DNA of 64,000 nucleotides from Alphaproteobacteria bacterium (lineage in GTDB: Bacteria > Pseudomonadota > Alphaproteobacteria > CACIAM-22H2), in assembly GCA_016124335.1 (NCBI GenBank), contig WGNX01000008.1:35961-99960 (forward strand). The letters are read 5' to 3'. Shown here piece after piece: positions 33,472 to 41,481 of this stretch. The notes under the pieces are model-generated. The model was given only the letters and a program-made list of their open reading frames with translations, was not told where the DNA came from and did no database searches. The position numbers and the translations under genes were made by a program. Each line of letters begins with the position of its first letter. The first letter of the stretch is position 1.

Positions 33472-33954
33472 ATGCGTTTCGCTCTGCATGCCGTCGATCG
33501 CGCGATGGAATTCGCGCTTTTCGCAATCTTTCTCGCCTTTTCGCTCGTTGGCGGCCTTCAGGTCTTCAACCGTTTCGTGCTTGGCCTGCCGTTGAGCTGG
33601 AGCGAGGAATTCCAGAAATTCGGGCATGTCTGGATGGTGTTCATCGCCATTCCGGTCGCCTACCGGCGCGGCGCGCATATCGGCATGGATGCGGTTCTCG
33701 TGCGCATGCCGGCCGCGATCCGTCGCGGCGTTGAACTGCTGATCGAAATTCTCTGGCTGCTTCTTGCGTTGGCGGTCTGCTTCTACACGCTGCGGCTGAT
33801 GCAGGTGGCGCAGTTCCAGGAAAGCCCCGCGCTCGGCTGGCGGATGGATCATGTCTACACGGGCCTGGTGATCGGTTCGGCCTATCTCGCGCTCGTGGCG
33901 CTGCGCCGTCTCGTCGTGATCTTCCGTCCTGCCCTGGCGGAGGAGCTGGCATGA
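33472..33954 (+). CDS. dctQ: TRAP transporter small permease DctQ (module 2)
   Basis: The 160-residue membrane protein has four hydrophobic segments, including FALFAIFLAFSLVGGLQVFN and the DctQ signature LSWSEEFQKFGHVWMVFIAI. It is the small subunit that pairs with DctM. The stop overlaps the dctM ATG by four bases. Length is typical. Confidence 0.92.
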   Translation: MRFALHAVDRAMEFALFAIFLAFSLVGGLQVFNRFVLGLPLSWSEEFQKFGHVWMVFIAIPVAYRRGAHIGMDAVLVRMPAAIRRGVELLIEILWLLLALAVCFYTLRLMQVAQFQESPALGWRMDHVYTGLVIGSAYLALVALRRLVVIFRPALAEELA

Positions 33955-35243
33955 CGCTCGTCCTGCTCTTCGTGTTCCTGCTCGGCCTCATCACGGTGGG
34001 AATTCCGATCATTCTCGTGATGGGCATCGTCGGTCTCGCCGGGGTGCTCACCCAACCCACGCTGCCGCCGGCGCTGTTTCCGCAGAAGATGTTCGCCATG
34101 CTGGACAATTTCAGCCTGCTGGCGCTGCCCTATTTCATCCTTGCGGGCGAGCTCATCTCGCGCGGTGGCATCTCCAAACGCCTGGTCGAGTTCGCCGAGG
34201 CCGTCGTCGGCCATTGGCGCGGCGGTCTCGGGCACGCGTCGGTCGTCTCGAGCATGGTCTTTGCCGGCGTGTCGGGCTCGTCGGTTGCCGACACCTCCGC
34301 GATCGGCTCGATTCTCGTTCCGGCAATGAAGTCGCGCGGCTACAAGCCCGGATTCGCGGCGGCCCTCATCGCCTGTGCGGGCACGATCGGCGCGATCATT
34401 CCGCCAAGCATGACGATGATCGTCTACGGTTCGATGGCCAACGTCTCCATCGGCGGCCTGTTCCTCGGCGGCATCATTCCGGGCGTGCTGATCGGCGTCG
34501 GGCTGATGCTCGTCATCGCGCTCTACGCACGCCATCCCGACTACCCGGAACTTCGCCGGACAACCGGCCGGTTCGTGTTGAAATCGGTGCTGCGGGCCAC
34601 CGTGCTGGTCTGGCCGGCTTTGCTGGCACCTGTGATCGTGCTTGGCGGAATCCTGGGCGGCGTCTTCACCGCGACGGAAGCGGGCGTCGTCGCGTGTTTC
34701 TACAGTTTCATCATCGGCTTTTTCGTCTACCGGACCGTGAAACTGCGCGACCTGCCGGAAATCTTCGTGCAGGCCGGCGTGACGACCGCGCTCGTTTCCG
34801 GGATCATCGGGGTTGCCGGCGCGTTCGGCTGGCTGCTGTCTTACCTGAATTTCAACGACGTGGTCCTGGACGGAATTTCCGCCGTCGCAGGCACGCGCAT
34901 CGCGGTTCTGCTGATCCTGATGGCCGTGATGCTCGTGCTCACGATGTTCGTCGATTCGATGGCGATCCTCATCATCCTCATTCCGGTTGCCGTCATCGTC
35001 GGCCGGAAATTCGGGATCGACGAATTCCAGCTGGGCCTGCTGATGGTCATGGCCACGCAGATCGGTTCGACGACCCCACCGGTTGCCGTGCTGCTGTTCG
35101 TGGCGACCAGCATCGCGGGATGTTCCTACAACGAGACGGTTCGCTACTGCTGGACGTTCATCGCCGCAGAAGTCGCCGTTCTCGCCCTGGTCGTGCTTTT
35201 CCCCGAATTGGCCTCGTGGATTCCCCACCTCATCCTCGGGTAG
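33951..35243 (+). CDS. dctM: TRAP transporter large permease DctM (module 2)
   Basis: The 430-residue protein has the dense helical pattern of DctM, with LPYFILAGELISRGG, FAGVSGSSVADTSAIGSILVPAM, TIGAIIPPSMTMIVYGSMANVS and TTPPVAVLLFVAT. It is the ion-coupled transport subunit. A GGAGGAG ribosome site lies in the end of dctQ. The regulator gene follows about 60 bases downstream. Confidence 0.93.
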   Translation: MTLVLLFVFLLGLITVGIPIILVMGIVGLAGVLTQPTLPPALFPQKMFAMLDNFSLLALPYFILAGELISRGGISKRLVEFAEAVVGHWRGGLGHASVVSSMVFAGVSGSSVADTSAIGSILVPAMKSRGYKPGFAAALIACAGTIGAIIPPSMTMIVYGSMANVSIGGLFLGGIIPGVLIGVGLMLVIALYARHPDYPELRRTTGRFVLKSVLRATVLVWPALLAPVIVLGGILGGVFTATEAGVVACFYSFIIGFFVYRTVKLRDLPEIFVQAGVTTALVSGIIGVAGAFGWLLSYLNFNDVVLDGISAVAGTRIAVLLILMAVMLVLTMFVDSMAILIILIPVAVIVGRKFGIDEFQLGLLMVMATQIGSTTPPVAVLLFVATSIAGCSYNETVRYCWTFIAAEVAVLALVVLFPELASWIPHLILG

Positions 35244-35306
35244 AAGCAGGGCCGGCAAGCGGAAGTAACCGGGGAGCGGATCCCGGCGTGAAACGAAGCG
35301 AAGGCG

Positions 35307-36347
35307 ATGTCGACGATCAACGACGTGGCGCGTCTGGCGAAGGTCTCCATCTCGACGGTATCGAACGTCCTGAACGGGCGGACGGGCCAGATGAGCGAGG
35401 CGACGCTTGCCCGGGTCGAGCGTGCGGTCGAGAAGCTCGGCTACCGCCCCAACCGGGCCGCGCGCCAGCTCAAGACCGGACAGGCCTCGATGATCGGGCT
35501 GCTCGTGCCGTCGCTCGGCAACCCCAGTTACGGGATGATCGCGCGCGAGATCGAAGAAGATTCGTGGCGGCGGCACGGCTATCGCGTGGTCGTCGGGAAT
35601 ACCTACCGCGATCCCGCACGAGAGCGCGCGTTTCTCGATGACATGGCCGCGCAGGGCGTTCGCGGCGTCATCGTCATTTCGTCGCTCGCCGACGAAAGCC
35701 ATCTGGAAGCGCCGGTCAAGCGCGGCCTCGTCGCAGTCAGCTACGACAGCCATTCGCGGCGAAACGTGAAGCCCATCGTCGACTACGTATCGGCCGACAA
35801 TGCCGCTGGCGCGCGCATGGCGGTGGAGCATCTCGTCGCCGCGGGGCATCGGACGATCGCGTTTCTCACGCCGAAGATCTGGACCTTCAGCCGCGCGGAA
35901 AAGCGGGAGGGCTTCCTGGCCGCGATCCGCGCCGCGGATGCCCAGGGCGTCGTCATCGAAGGGAATGTCGCGGCAGGTTATGCCGATGCCGAAATGGCCG
36001 AACTGGGCCAGAGCCTCGCGCGGCCGTTGATAAGGCACAAGTCGCGTCCGACGGCGGCGATCGCGATAAACGACATGATGGCGATCGGCCTGATTTCCGG
36101 CCTGACGGCCGAAGGTCTCGAAGTCCCGCGCGACATGTCGGTCTTCGGGATGGACGGCATATCGCTTGGCGCGTTCACGGCACCGCCGCTGACGACGGTC
36201 AAGCTGCCGCTGCCGGAACTTGCGCGAACGATGGTCGATCGCATCATGCTTCGCCTCAAGAAGCCCGATACGAGCCCCGCCGAGTTCCGGTTCGCGCCGA
36301 GCATCCTCGTGCGCGGATCGGTCGCGAAGCCGGCGGCGGGCAGGTAA
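35307..36347 (+). CDS. LacI family transcriptional regulator
   Basis: The 346-residue repressor-type protein has an N-terminal LacI helix-turn-helix (TINDVARLAKVSISTVSNVLN) and hinge helix (RAARQLKTGQ), then a sugar-binding core starting MIGLLVPSLGNPSYGMIARE. It has typical later blocks such as RPTAAIAINDMMAIGLISGL and VFGMDGISLGAFTAPPLTTV. It is encoded in the TRAP-2 operon and probably represses it through the palindrome at 32336, with the imported sugar acid or a breakdown product as inducer. The start follows AAGG. The next gene is six bases away. Confidence 0.93.
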   Translation: MSTINDVARLAKVSISTVSNVLNGRTGQMSEATLARVERAVEKLGYRPNRAARQLKTGQASMIGLLVPSLGNPSYGMIAREIEEDSWRRHGYRVVVGNTYRDPARERAFLDDMAAQGVRGVIVISSLADESHLEAPVKRGLVAVSYDSHSRRNVKPIVDYVSADNAAGARMAVEHLVAAGHRTIAFLTPKIWTFSRAEKREGFLAAIRAADAQGVVIEGNVAAGYADAEMAELGQSLARPLIRHKSRPTAAIAINDMMAIGLISGLTAEGLEVPRDMSVFGMDGISLGAFTAPPLTTVKLPLPELARTMVDRIMLRLKKPDTSPAEFRFAPSILVRGSVAKPAAGR

Positions 36348-36352
36348 GGCCG

Positions 36353-37351
36353 ATGCGGATCCTGCTGACGCACCCGCCGGCCGCACGCGCGAACTATTAC
36401 GGCGATGCCGCGCTCGCGCAGCTTTCGAAATTCGGCGACGTCGTTTTGAACGAGTCGGCCGGCCCGCTCGGCCGGGCGGCGCTGCTTGCGAAGGCGAAGG
36501 GCTGCCAGATCGTGGTCAGCGACCGGCAGACGGGCGCCGACGCCGAATTTTTCGATTCGGCCCCGGACCTTGTGGCGTTCCTGCGCTGTGCGATGGATAT
36601 CCGCAATATCGACGTCGCCGCGGCCGACCGCGCGGGCGTGCTTGTCACACGCGCAACCGCCGGCTTCATCGATGCGGTGGTCGAGCTCGGGTTCGGCATG
36701 CTCGTCGATCTTGCCCGCGGCACAAGTGCGGCCGTTGCCGACTATCGGGCCGGAAGAAAGCCCGCGGTCCGCATGGGCATCCAGCTTTCCGGGGCAACGC
36801 TCGGGATCGTCGGGCTTGGGGCGATCGGGCGCCGTCTCGCGCGGCTGACACTGGCCGCAGGCATGGACGTGGCGTTCTGGGACCCCGCCCCCCGTGACGT
36901 GCCTGCCGGGGCAAGGGAAATGCCGTTCGACGAGGTTCTTGCGCGCTCGCGCTTTGTCGTATGTCTGGCGCCGGCCGACGAATCGACCCGCGATCTGTTC
37001 GATTCGCGCGCGTTTGCCGCCATGCGGCCGGGCGCCTACTTCATCAATCTGGCGCGCGGCGAACTTGTCGATGAAGCGGCATTGGCGGCGGCACTCGACA
37101 GTGGTCATCTTGCCGGTGCGGCAATGGACGTTGGCCGTGCACCGGACCAGATGCCGTCGCTCGCCCTTGCCGGCCGAGCGGATGTCGTTGCGACGCCGCA
37201 TATTGGCGGGCTCACACCCGAGGCGGTGCAGCATCAGGCCTTCGACACGGTCCGCCAGGTCGAGGCACTGTGCGCCGGCCGGATGCCGGACAATACCGTA
37301 AACGCGGCGATGGCCACGCGCCTGTCGCGGCTGGGCCTGCGCGTCGCCTGA
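36353..37351 (+). CDS. D-2-hydroxyacid dehydrogenase family protein
   Basis: The 332-residue protein belongs to the NAD(P)-dependent D-isomer 2-hydroxyacid dehydrogenases. It has GIVGLGAIGRRLARL (dinucleotide motif), FVVCLAPADESTRDLF, YFINLARGELVDEAALAAAL with the catalytic arginine, and ATPHIGGLTPEA with the catalytic histidine. It follows the LacI gene by six bases and so probably acts on the acid carried by the transporter, for example as glyoxylate or hydroxypyruvate reductase-like. The substrate is not determined. Confidence 0.92.
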   Translation: MRILLTHPPAARANYYGDAALAQLSKFGDVVLNESAGPLGRAALLAKAKGCQIVVSDRQTGADAEFFDSAPDLVAFLRCAMDIRNIDVAAADRAGVLVTRATAGFIDAVVELGFGMLVDLARGTSAAVADYRAGRKPAVRMGIQLSGATLGIVGLGAIGRRLARLTLAAGMDVAFWDPAPRDVPAGAREMPFDEVLARSRFVVCLAPADESTRDLFDSRAFAAMRPGAYFINLARGELVDEAALAAALDSGHLAGAAMDVGRAPDQMPSLALAGRADVVATPHIGGLTPEAVQHQAFDTVRQVEALCAGRMPDNTVNAAMATRLSRLGLRVA

Positions 37352-37427
37352 GAGTCCGCACGCTGGGAATTGACTGGCGCGCGCACTAGGATCGCCGCGG
37401 TCCCGCATTCGCCGCGAAGGAGGCAGC

Positions 37428-38129
37428 ATGACACCCGAATATCGCCGTGCATTGATCGTGGGCGCGGGAAGCGGGCTCGGCGCATCGCTGGCGCGGCTTT
37501 TCGCCCGCGAGGGGATGCGGGTTGGCATCGCGGCGCGCAACGCCGACCGGCTTGCCGGTCTTGCGCGCGAGACCGGTGCGATTGCCGCCGCCTGCGATGC
37601 GGCGGAACGCGCCCAGGTCGATGCGCTGTTCGCGAAGATGGATGATGCGCTTGGCGGCGCGCCGGATGTCGTCGTCTATAACGCGAGCGGCCGGGTGCGC
37701 GGCGAAATCGCGACGCTCGATCCCGATGCAGTGGCGCGGGCGGTTTCGGTTTCGGCACATGGCGGGTTTCTCGTCGCGCAGGCGGCCGCGCGGCGAATGC
37801 TGCCGGAGCGGCATGGCGCGATCCTGTTCACCGGCGCTTCGGCGAGCGTGAAGGGTTATGCCCGATCGGCACCCTTCGCGATGGGCAAGTTTGCGCTTCG
37901 GGGCCTGGCGCAAAGCCTCGCACGTGAACTGGCGCCGCAGGGAATTCACGTCGGGCACTTCGTGATCGATGGCGGTATCGCCTCGGCCGCCCGGCCGGTG
38001 CCTGCCGATGCGCCGGATTCGCTGCTCGAGCCCGATGCGATCGCACACGCGTATCTTGCGTTGCTGCGTCAGGACCGCAGTGCGTGGACCTGGGAGGTTG
38101 AATTGCGCCCTTGGGTCGAGACGTTCTAG
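37428..38129 (+). CDS. SDR-family oxidoreductase with Tyr-to-Phe change
   Basis: The 233-residue protein has the Rossmann motif of short-chain dehydrogenases (LIVGAGSGLGASLARLF) and VVVYNASGR in place of NAG. At the active-site block FTGASASVKGY...SAPFAMGKFAL the catalytic lysine is K154 but the tyrosine of YxxxK is F150, so normal hydride-transfer chemistry is doubtful. The SAPFAMGKFALRG block looks like a conserved subfamily, so the change is probably not a mutation. An AAGGAGG site precedes the ATG. It follows the hydroxyacid dehydrogenase at 76 bases and may close the operon. Confidence 0.85.
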   Translation: MTPEYRRALIVGAGSGLGASLARLFAREGMRVGIAARNADRLAGLARETGAIAAACDAAERAQVDALFAKMDDALGGAPDVVVYNASGRVRGEIATLDPDAVARAVSVSAHGGFLVAQAAARRMLPERHGAILFTGASASVKGYARSAPFAMGKFALRGLAQSLARELAPQGIHVGHFVIDGGIASAARPVPADAPDSLLEPDAIAHAYLALLRQDRSAWTWEVELRPWVETF

Positions 38130-38189
38130 GCCGGTTGTCAATCCGTTCAGGCGCTTGGACCAAGCATCTGAAAGGGTGATGAATTTTAG

Positions 38190-38280
38190 TGCATCGGGCA
38201 CCGCGCCGCCCTGGCGAGGTCCAGATCAAAAATTCGCATACCCAAATACGCATCTACTGGTATGTTCCATGCCCGATGCA
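38190..38280. promoter_or_regulatory. Spaced inverted repeat upstream of TRAP module 3
   Basis: TGCATCGGGCA at 38190-38200 and its exact complement TGCCCGATGCA at 38270-38280 flank about 70 bases upstream of the third dctP. The interval is AT-rich in part (AAAAATTCGCATACCCAAATACG) and probably holds the promoter. Two inverted 11-bp sites could be bound cooperatively by one regulator, or the arms could form a long hairpin. No regulator is encoded next to this module, so control may be shared. Confidence 0.4.
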
Positions 38281-38312
38281 TTGAAAAAATGCACATATCT
38301 GGGAGGGAAAAG

Positions 38313-39284
38313 ATGAAACTACTCGCATCAGTCGCAGTGGCGACGGCGCTCTTTGCCGGTACGGCAGGCGCGCAGACGGTCGTCAAGCTGTCGGGCATCC
38401 AGCCCGTCGAACATCCGTCGAGCTACGCGGAGAAATTTTTCGCCGAACAGGTCGGAATCCTGACGAACGGCGCGATCAAGGTCGAGACCTACCAGAACAC
38501 GCAGCTGGGCGATGCCGTCGCCAACGTGCAGAGCGTGCGCAACGGCACCATCGCCTTCACCACCGTTTCGGCGTCGAACCTGAACCAGGTCGTGCCGGCC
38601 ATGGACATGTTCTCGCTTCCGTTCATCTTCAAGAACGAGGCGCATTTCTGGTGGTTCCTCGCGCAGCCCCAGGCCGAAGAGTTCGTCAAGCCGCTCGAGG
38701 AGAAAGGCATAAAGAAGATCGCCTATATCGACTCCGGCTCGCGCAACCTGTTCACGCAGAAGCCGGTCCATACGCCGGCCGACATGAAGGGCCAGAAGAT
38801 CCGCGTGATGGCCTCGCCCGTCATGGTGAAGACGATGGAAGCGATGGGTGCCACCGGCGTGCCGGTCGCCTGGGCGGAACTCTACACGGCACTCCAGACC
38901 GGCGTGGTCGACGGTGCGGAAAACAACCATCCCTCCGTCGTCGCCAAGAAGTTCTATGAAGTGTCGAAGTACTACACGCTCGACGAACACATGCGCATTC
39001 CCGACATGCTGGTCGTCTCGATGAAGTTCTACAATTCGCTGAACGACCAGCAGAAGGCGGCGGTCATGCAGGCCGGCGCCCTGACCCAGGCCTATATGCG
39101 TGGGGCGTGGAAGATCTCCGAGAACAAGGACCTTGCCGACCTCAAGGCCAAGTTCACGCAGATCATCGAGGTCGACAAGGCGCCCTTCATGGAATCCGTG
39201 AAGCCGCTCGTCGCTGCTGAATCCAAGCGCCTCAACGTCGAGAAGACGGTCGCGTTCCTTCTCGAGTCCGGCAAGAAGTTCTAA
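38313..39284 (+). CDS. dctP: TRAP transporter substrate-binding protein DctP (module 3)
   Basis: The 323-residue binding protein starts at an ATG with a GGGAGGGAAAAG site and has a short signal peptide (cut near GTAGAQ). It then shows VKLSGIQPVEHPSSYAEKFF, DMKGQKIRVMASPVMVKTMEAMGATGVPVAW, ELYTALQTGVVDGAENNHPS and EHMRIPDMLVVS, all typical of the DctP family. The ligand arginine (KIRVM) and GAENN site are present. It belongs to the group that binds sugar acids or dicarboxylates. A perfect hairpin follows the gene. Confidence 0.93.
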   Translation: MKLLASVAVATALFAGTAGAQTVVKLSGIQPVEHPSSYAEKFFAEQVGILTNGAIKVETYQNTQLGDAVANVQSVRNGTIAFTTVSASNLNQVVPAMDMFSLPFIFKNEAHFWWFLAQPQAEEFVKPLEEKGIKKIAYIDSGSRNLFTQKPVHTPADMKGQKIRVMASPVMVKTMEAMGATGVPVAWAELYTALQTGVVDGAENNHPSVVAKKFYEVSKYYTLDEHMRIPDMLVVSMKFYNSLNDQQKAAVMQAGALTQAYMRGAWKISENKDLADLKAKFTQIIEVDKAPFMESVKPLVAAESKRLNVEKTVAFLLESGKKF

Positions 39285-39298
39285 GCCGGTTGCCGAAC

Positions 39299-39331
39299 GG
39301 CGGGGCAGGTCCGGAAGGGACCTGCCCCGCC
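39299..39331 (+). promoter_or_regulatory. Intercistronic hairpin between dctP and dctQ (module 3)
   Basis: A perfect 14-bp stem (GGCGGGGCAGGTCC and GGACCTGCCCCGCC) with a five-base loop lies 14 bases after the dctP stop and 24 bases before the dctQ start. No T-run follows. It probably raises the level of dctP mRNA over dctQM. Confidence 0.7.
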
Positions 39332-39355
39332 ATCGTGCCGATACGTGAGGTTCAC

Positions 39356-39865
39356 GTGCTGCTACAGAAATTCGACCGCGCCATCACTTATGCGCTGGCG
39401 GCTGTCCGGGGCATCTGCATCGTGCAGGCTGCCGCGATTTTCCTTGTCGTCATCGTCGCGGTCATCGCGCGCTACGTGTTCGGCAAGGCCGTCTCGTGGA
39501 CCGAGGAAGTGCCACGCTATCTTCTCATTTGGGTCTCGTTCCTGGCCGGCGCCGCAGGTGTCGCGCGGCGCGATCACGTCGGTTTCGACGTCATTTTCAA
39601 CAAGTTTCCGGAGCCGGTCCGGCGCATCCTTGGCGCGGTGATCGGCGTGCTTCTGCTGGGGTTCGGCTGGAACATGCTGCGTTACGGAATCGTCTTCGTG
39701 CAGGACTTCGGCGACGACCTCATGGAGACGATCCCGTTCAAGAACAGCTGGTACTACGTGTCGCTGCCGATTTCCGGCGCGCTGTTCATGCTGTTTTCGA
39801 TCAAGATCATCGTCGATTCGCTGATCGGTCGCGGCGAGTCGAGCATTGGCGGCTCGGTGGACTGA
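39356..39865 (+). CDS. dctQ: TRAP transporter small permease DctQ (module 3)
   Basis: The 169-residue membrane subunit has the DctQ block VSWTEEVPRYLLIWVSFLAG and four hydrophobic helices, with GVARRDHVGFDVIF after helix 2. The GTG at 39356 is preferred: it follows GAGG and begins right before the conserved LLQKFDRAI. A longer frame from 39290 would run through the hairpin and adds no conserved sequence. The dctM start follows three bases after the stop. Confidence 0.9.
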   Translation: MLLQKFDRAITYALAAVRGICIVQAAAIFLVVIVAVIARYVFGKAVSWTEEVPRYLLIWVSFLAGAAGVARRDHVGFDVIFNKFPEPVRRILGAVIGVLLLGFGWNMLRYGIVFVQDFGDDLMETIPFKNSWYYVSLPISGALFMLFSIKIIVDSLIGRGESSIGGSVD

Positions 39866-39868
39866 ACC

Positions 39869-41158
39869 ATGACATTGATCATTCTCGGGGCGGTCTTCGT
39901 CGGGCTGATGGTCATCGGCATGCCGATCTCGTTTGCGGTCGGCATCGCCTCGGTCGTCGCGACGTTCCTGCTGCCCGGCGTCGACAATGCGACGATCGTC
40001 CAGCGCATGCTGACGGCGCTGAACACCTTTCCGCTGCTGGCGGTCATCTTCTTCGTCTTGGCGGGCACGCTGATGGCGCGCGGTGGCGTGGCGACGCGCC
40101 TGGTCCGGATGGCCGAAGTTCTGGTCGGCTGGCTGCCGGGCAGCCTCGCGCAGATCGTCGTCGTCGCCTCCATGTTTTTCGGCGGCGTCACGGGCTCCGC
40201 CGTCGCCGAAGTCTCGTCGATCGGCAGCATGATGATTCCGGCGATGGAAAAGGACGGCTATTCGCGCCGCTTCGCCACCGCCATCGTGCTGACGGCCGCG
40301 ACAATGGGGCCGATCATCCCGCCCTCGATCGGCATGATCGTGTTCGCGCACGTTGCTGGCAGCGTTTCCATCGCAGCCCTTTTCGTGGCCGGCATCATTC
40401 CGGGCGTGCTGATCGCGATATCGCTGATGGCGGCAAGCCTCGTCCACGGGCGGCTCTATCACCGGAAGGTCCTGCCTTCGCTGCCGGTGCGCGAGAAGAT
40501 CTGGCGGGTGCTCGACGGCCTCGCCGGCGTCTTCACGATGGTCATCATCCTGGGCGGGATCATCTCGGGCGTTTTCACCGCGACCGAAGCCGGAGCCTGC
40601 GCATGCGTCTATGCGCTGTTCCTGACGATCGTGGTCTACAAGGAAATAAAGGTCCGCGACCTGCCGCAGATCATGTGGGAGTGCTGCATCACGAACGCGG
40701 TCGTGATGATGCTGATCGCGACCTGCTCGGTGTTCTCGTGGATCCTGACCTACGAGAATCTGCCGCGGATGCTCGCCGACAATTTCTTCAACCTGATCCA
40801 GGAAAAGTGGGCGTTCCTGCTGATCCTCAACATCTTCCTGCTGATCGTGGGCATGTTCATCGACATGACGCCGGCGCTGATCATGCTGGTGCCGATGCTG
40901 CTGCCGCTCGCGCAGAAGTTCGGGCTCGACCTTGTGCAGCTCGGGTTGATCATGGTGATCAACCTTTCCTATGGTCTGACCACCCCACCGGTGGGGACGG
41001 CGCTGTTCGTCGCCGTCAAGGTCGGCAACATCTCGATGGAAAAGCTGATCGCGCCGCTGCTGCCGCTGCTGGCCTGCATGCTTGCGGTGCTTCTGGTGGT
41101 GACCTACGTGCCGGAACTCTACTGGTGGCTCCCGAAGAGTTTCGGGCTGGTGCGTTAG
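39869..41158 (+). CDS. dctM: TRAP transporter large permease DctM (module 3)
   Basis: The 429-residue protein has DctM features: VIFFVLAGTLMARGG, FFGGVTGSAVAEVSSIGSMM, TMGPIIPPSIGMIVFAHVAG and GLTTPPVGTALFVAVKVGN. It is the cation-coupled transport subunit and ends the operon. About 320 bases of non-coding sequence follow. Confidence 0.93.
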   Translation: MTLIILGAVFVGLMVIGMPISFAVGIASVVATFLLPGVDNATIVQRMLTALNTFPLLAVIFFVLAGTLMARGGVATRLVRMAEVLVGWLPGSLAQIVVVASMFFGGVTGSAVAEVSSIGSMMIPAMEKDGYSRRFATAIVLTAATMGPIIPPSIGMIVFAHVAGSVSIAALFVAGIIPGVLIAISLMAASLVHGRLYHRKVLPSLPVREKIWRVLDGLAGVFTMVIILGGIISGVFTATEAGACACVYALFLTIVVYKEIKVRDLPQIMWECCITNAVVMMLIATCSVFSWILTYENLPRMLADNFFNLIQEKWAFLLILNIFLLIVGMFIDMTPALIMLVPMLLPLAQKFGLDLVQLGLIMVINLSYGLTTPPVGTALFVAVKVGNISMEKLIAPLLPLLACMLAVLLVVTYVPELYWWLPKSFGLVR

Positions 41159-41481
41159 GCTCCTTCTCTCAATCGTGGTTCACGACAGGTTTTGCACGCC
41201 GGTGCTTTTTGGGCGCGCAAAATTCAGGTGCGGATAGCGGACATCGACACCAACCGGTGGCCAACGGTCGTGGCGACGCGGAACCAGTTGTATTCATCCA
41301 GGTGAATCGCCGCCTGATTTGATTCAGCCACAAGGTCAGATGCTGACAGAGAGTTCACTCAACCATCGTGGCGAATCGTAAGCCCTAAGATTTAAAATTG
41401 TATGTCTATTGCAATCTTTAGAATTTCTCCGAAGATGTGTCGCAGAATTCTGGATGATTGCCAACAACAGTACCGCTTGCC
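41159..41481. other. Non-coding stretch at the start of a lower-G+C segment
   Basis: No gene is supported in these 323 bases. GCAC/GTGC with a four-base loop and TTTTT at 41194-41210 could be a weak terminator for TRAP module 3. From about 41330 the sequence becomes AT-rich, consistent with the left edge of a transferred segment and with the promoter of the CHASE2 gene that follows. No matching attachment repeat to the tRNA at 45104 is visible. Confidence 0.4.

Noticed and set aside
41216..41322. Possible gene remnant after TRAP module 3 (frame ending in FIQVNRRLI)
   Set aside because: Only about 30 codons, no start or domain support; could be chance.
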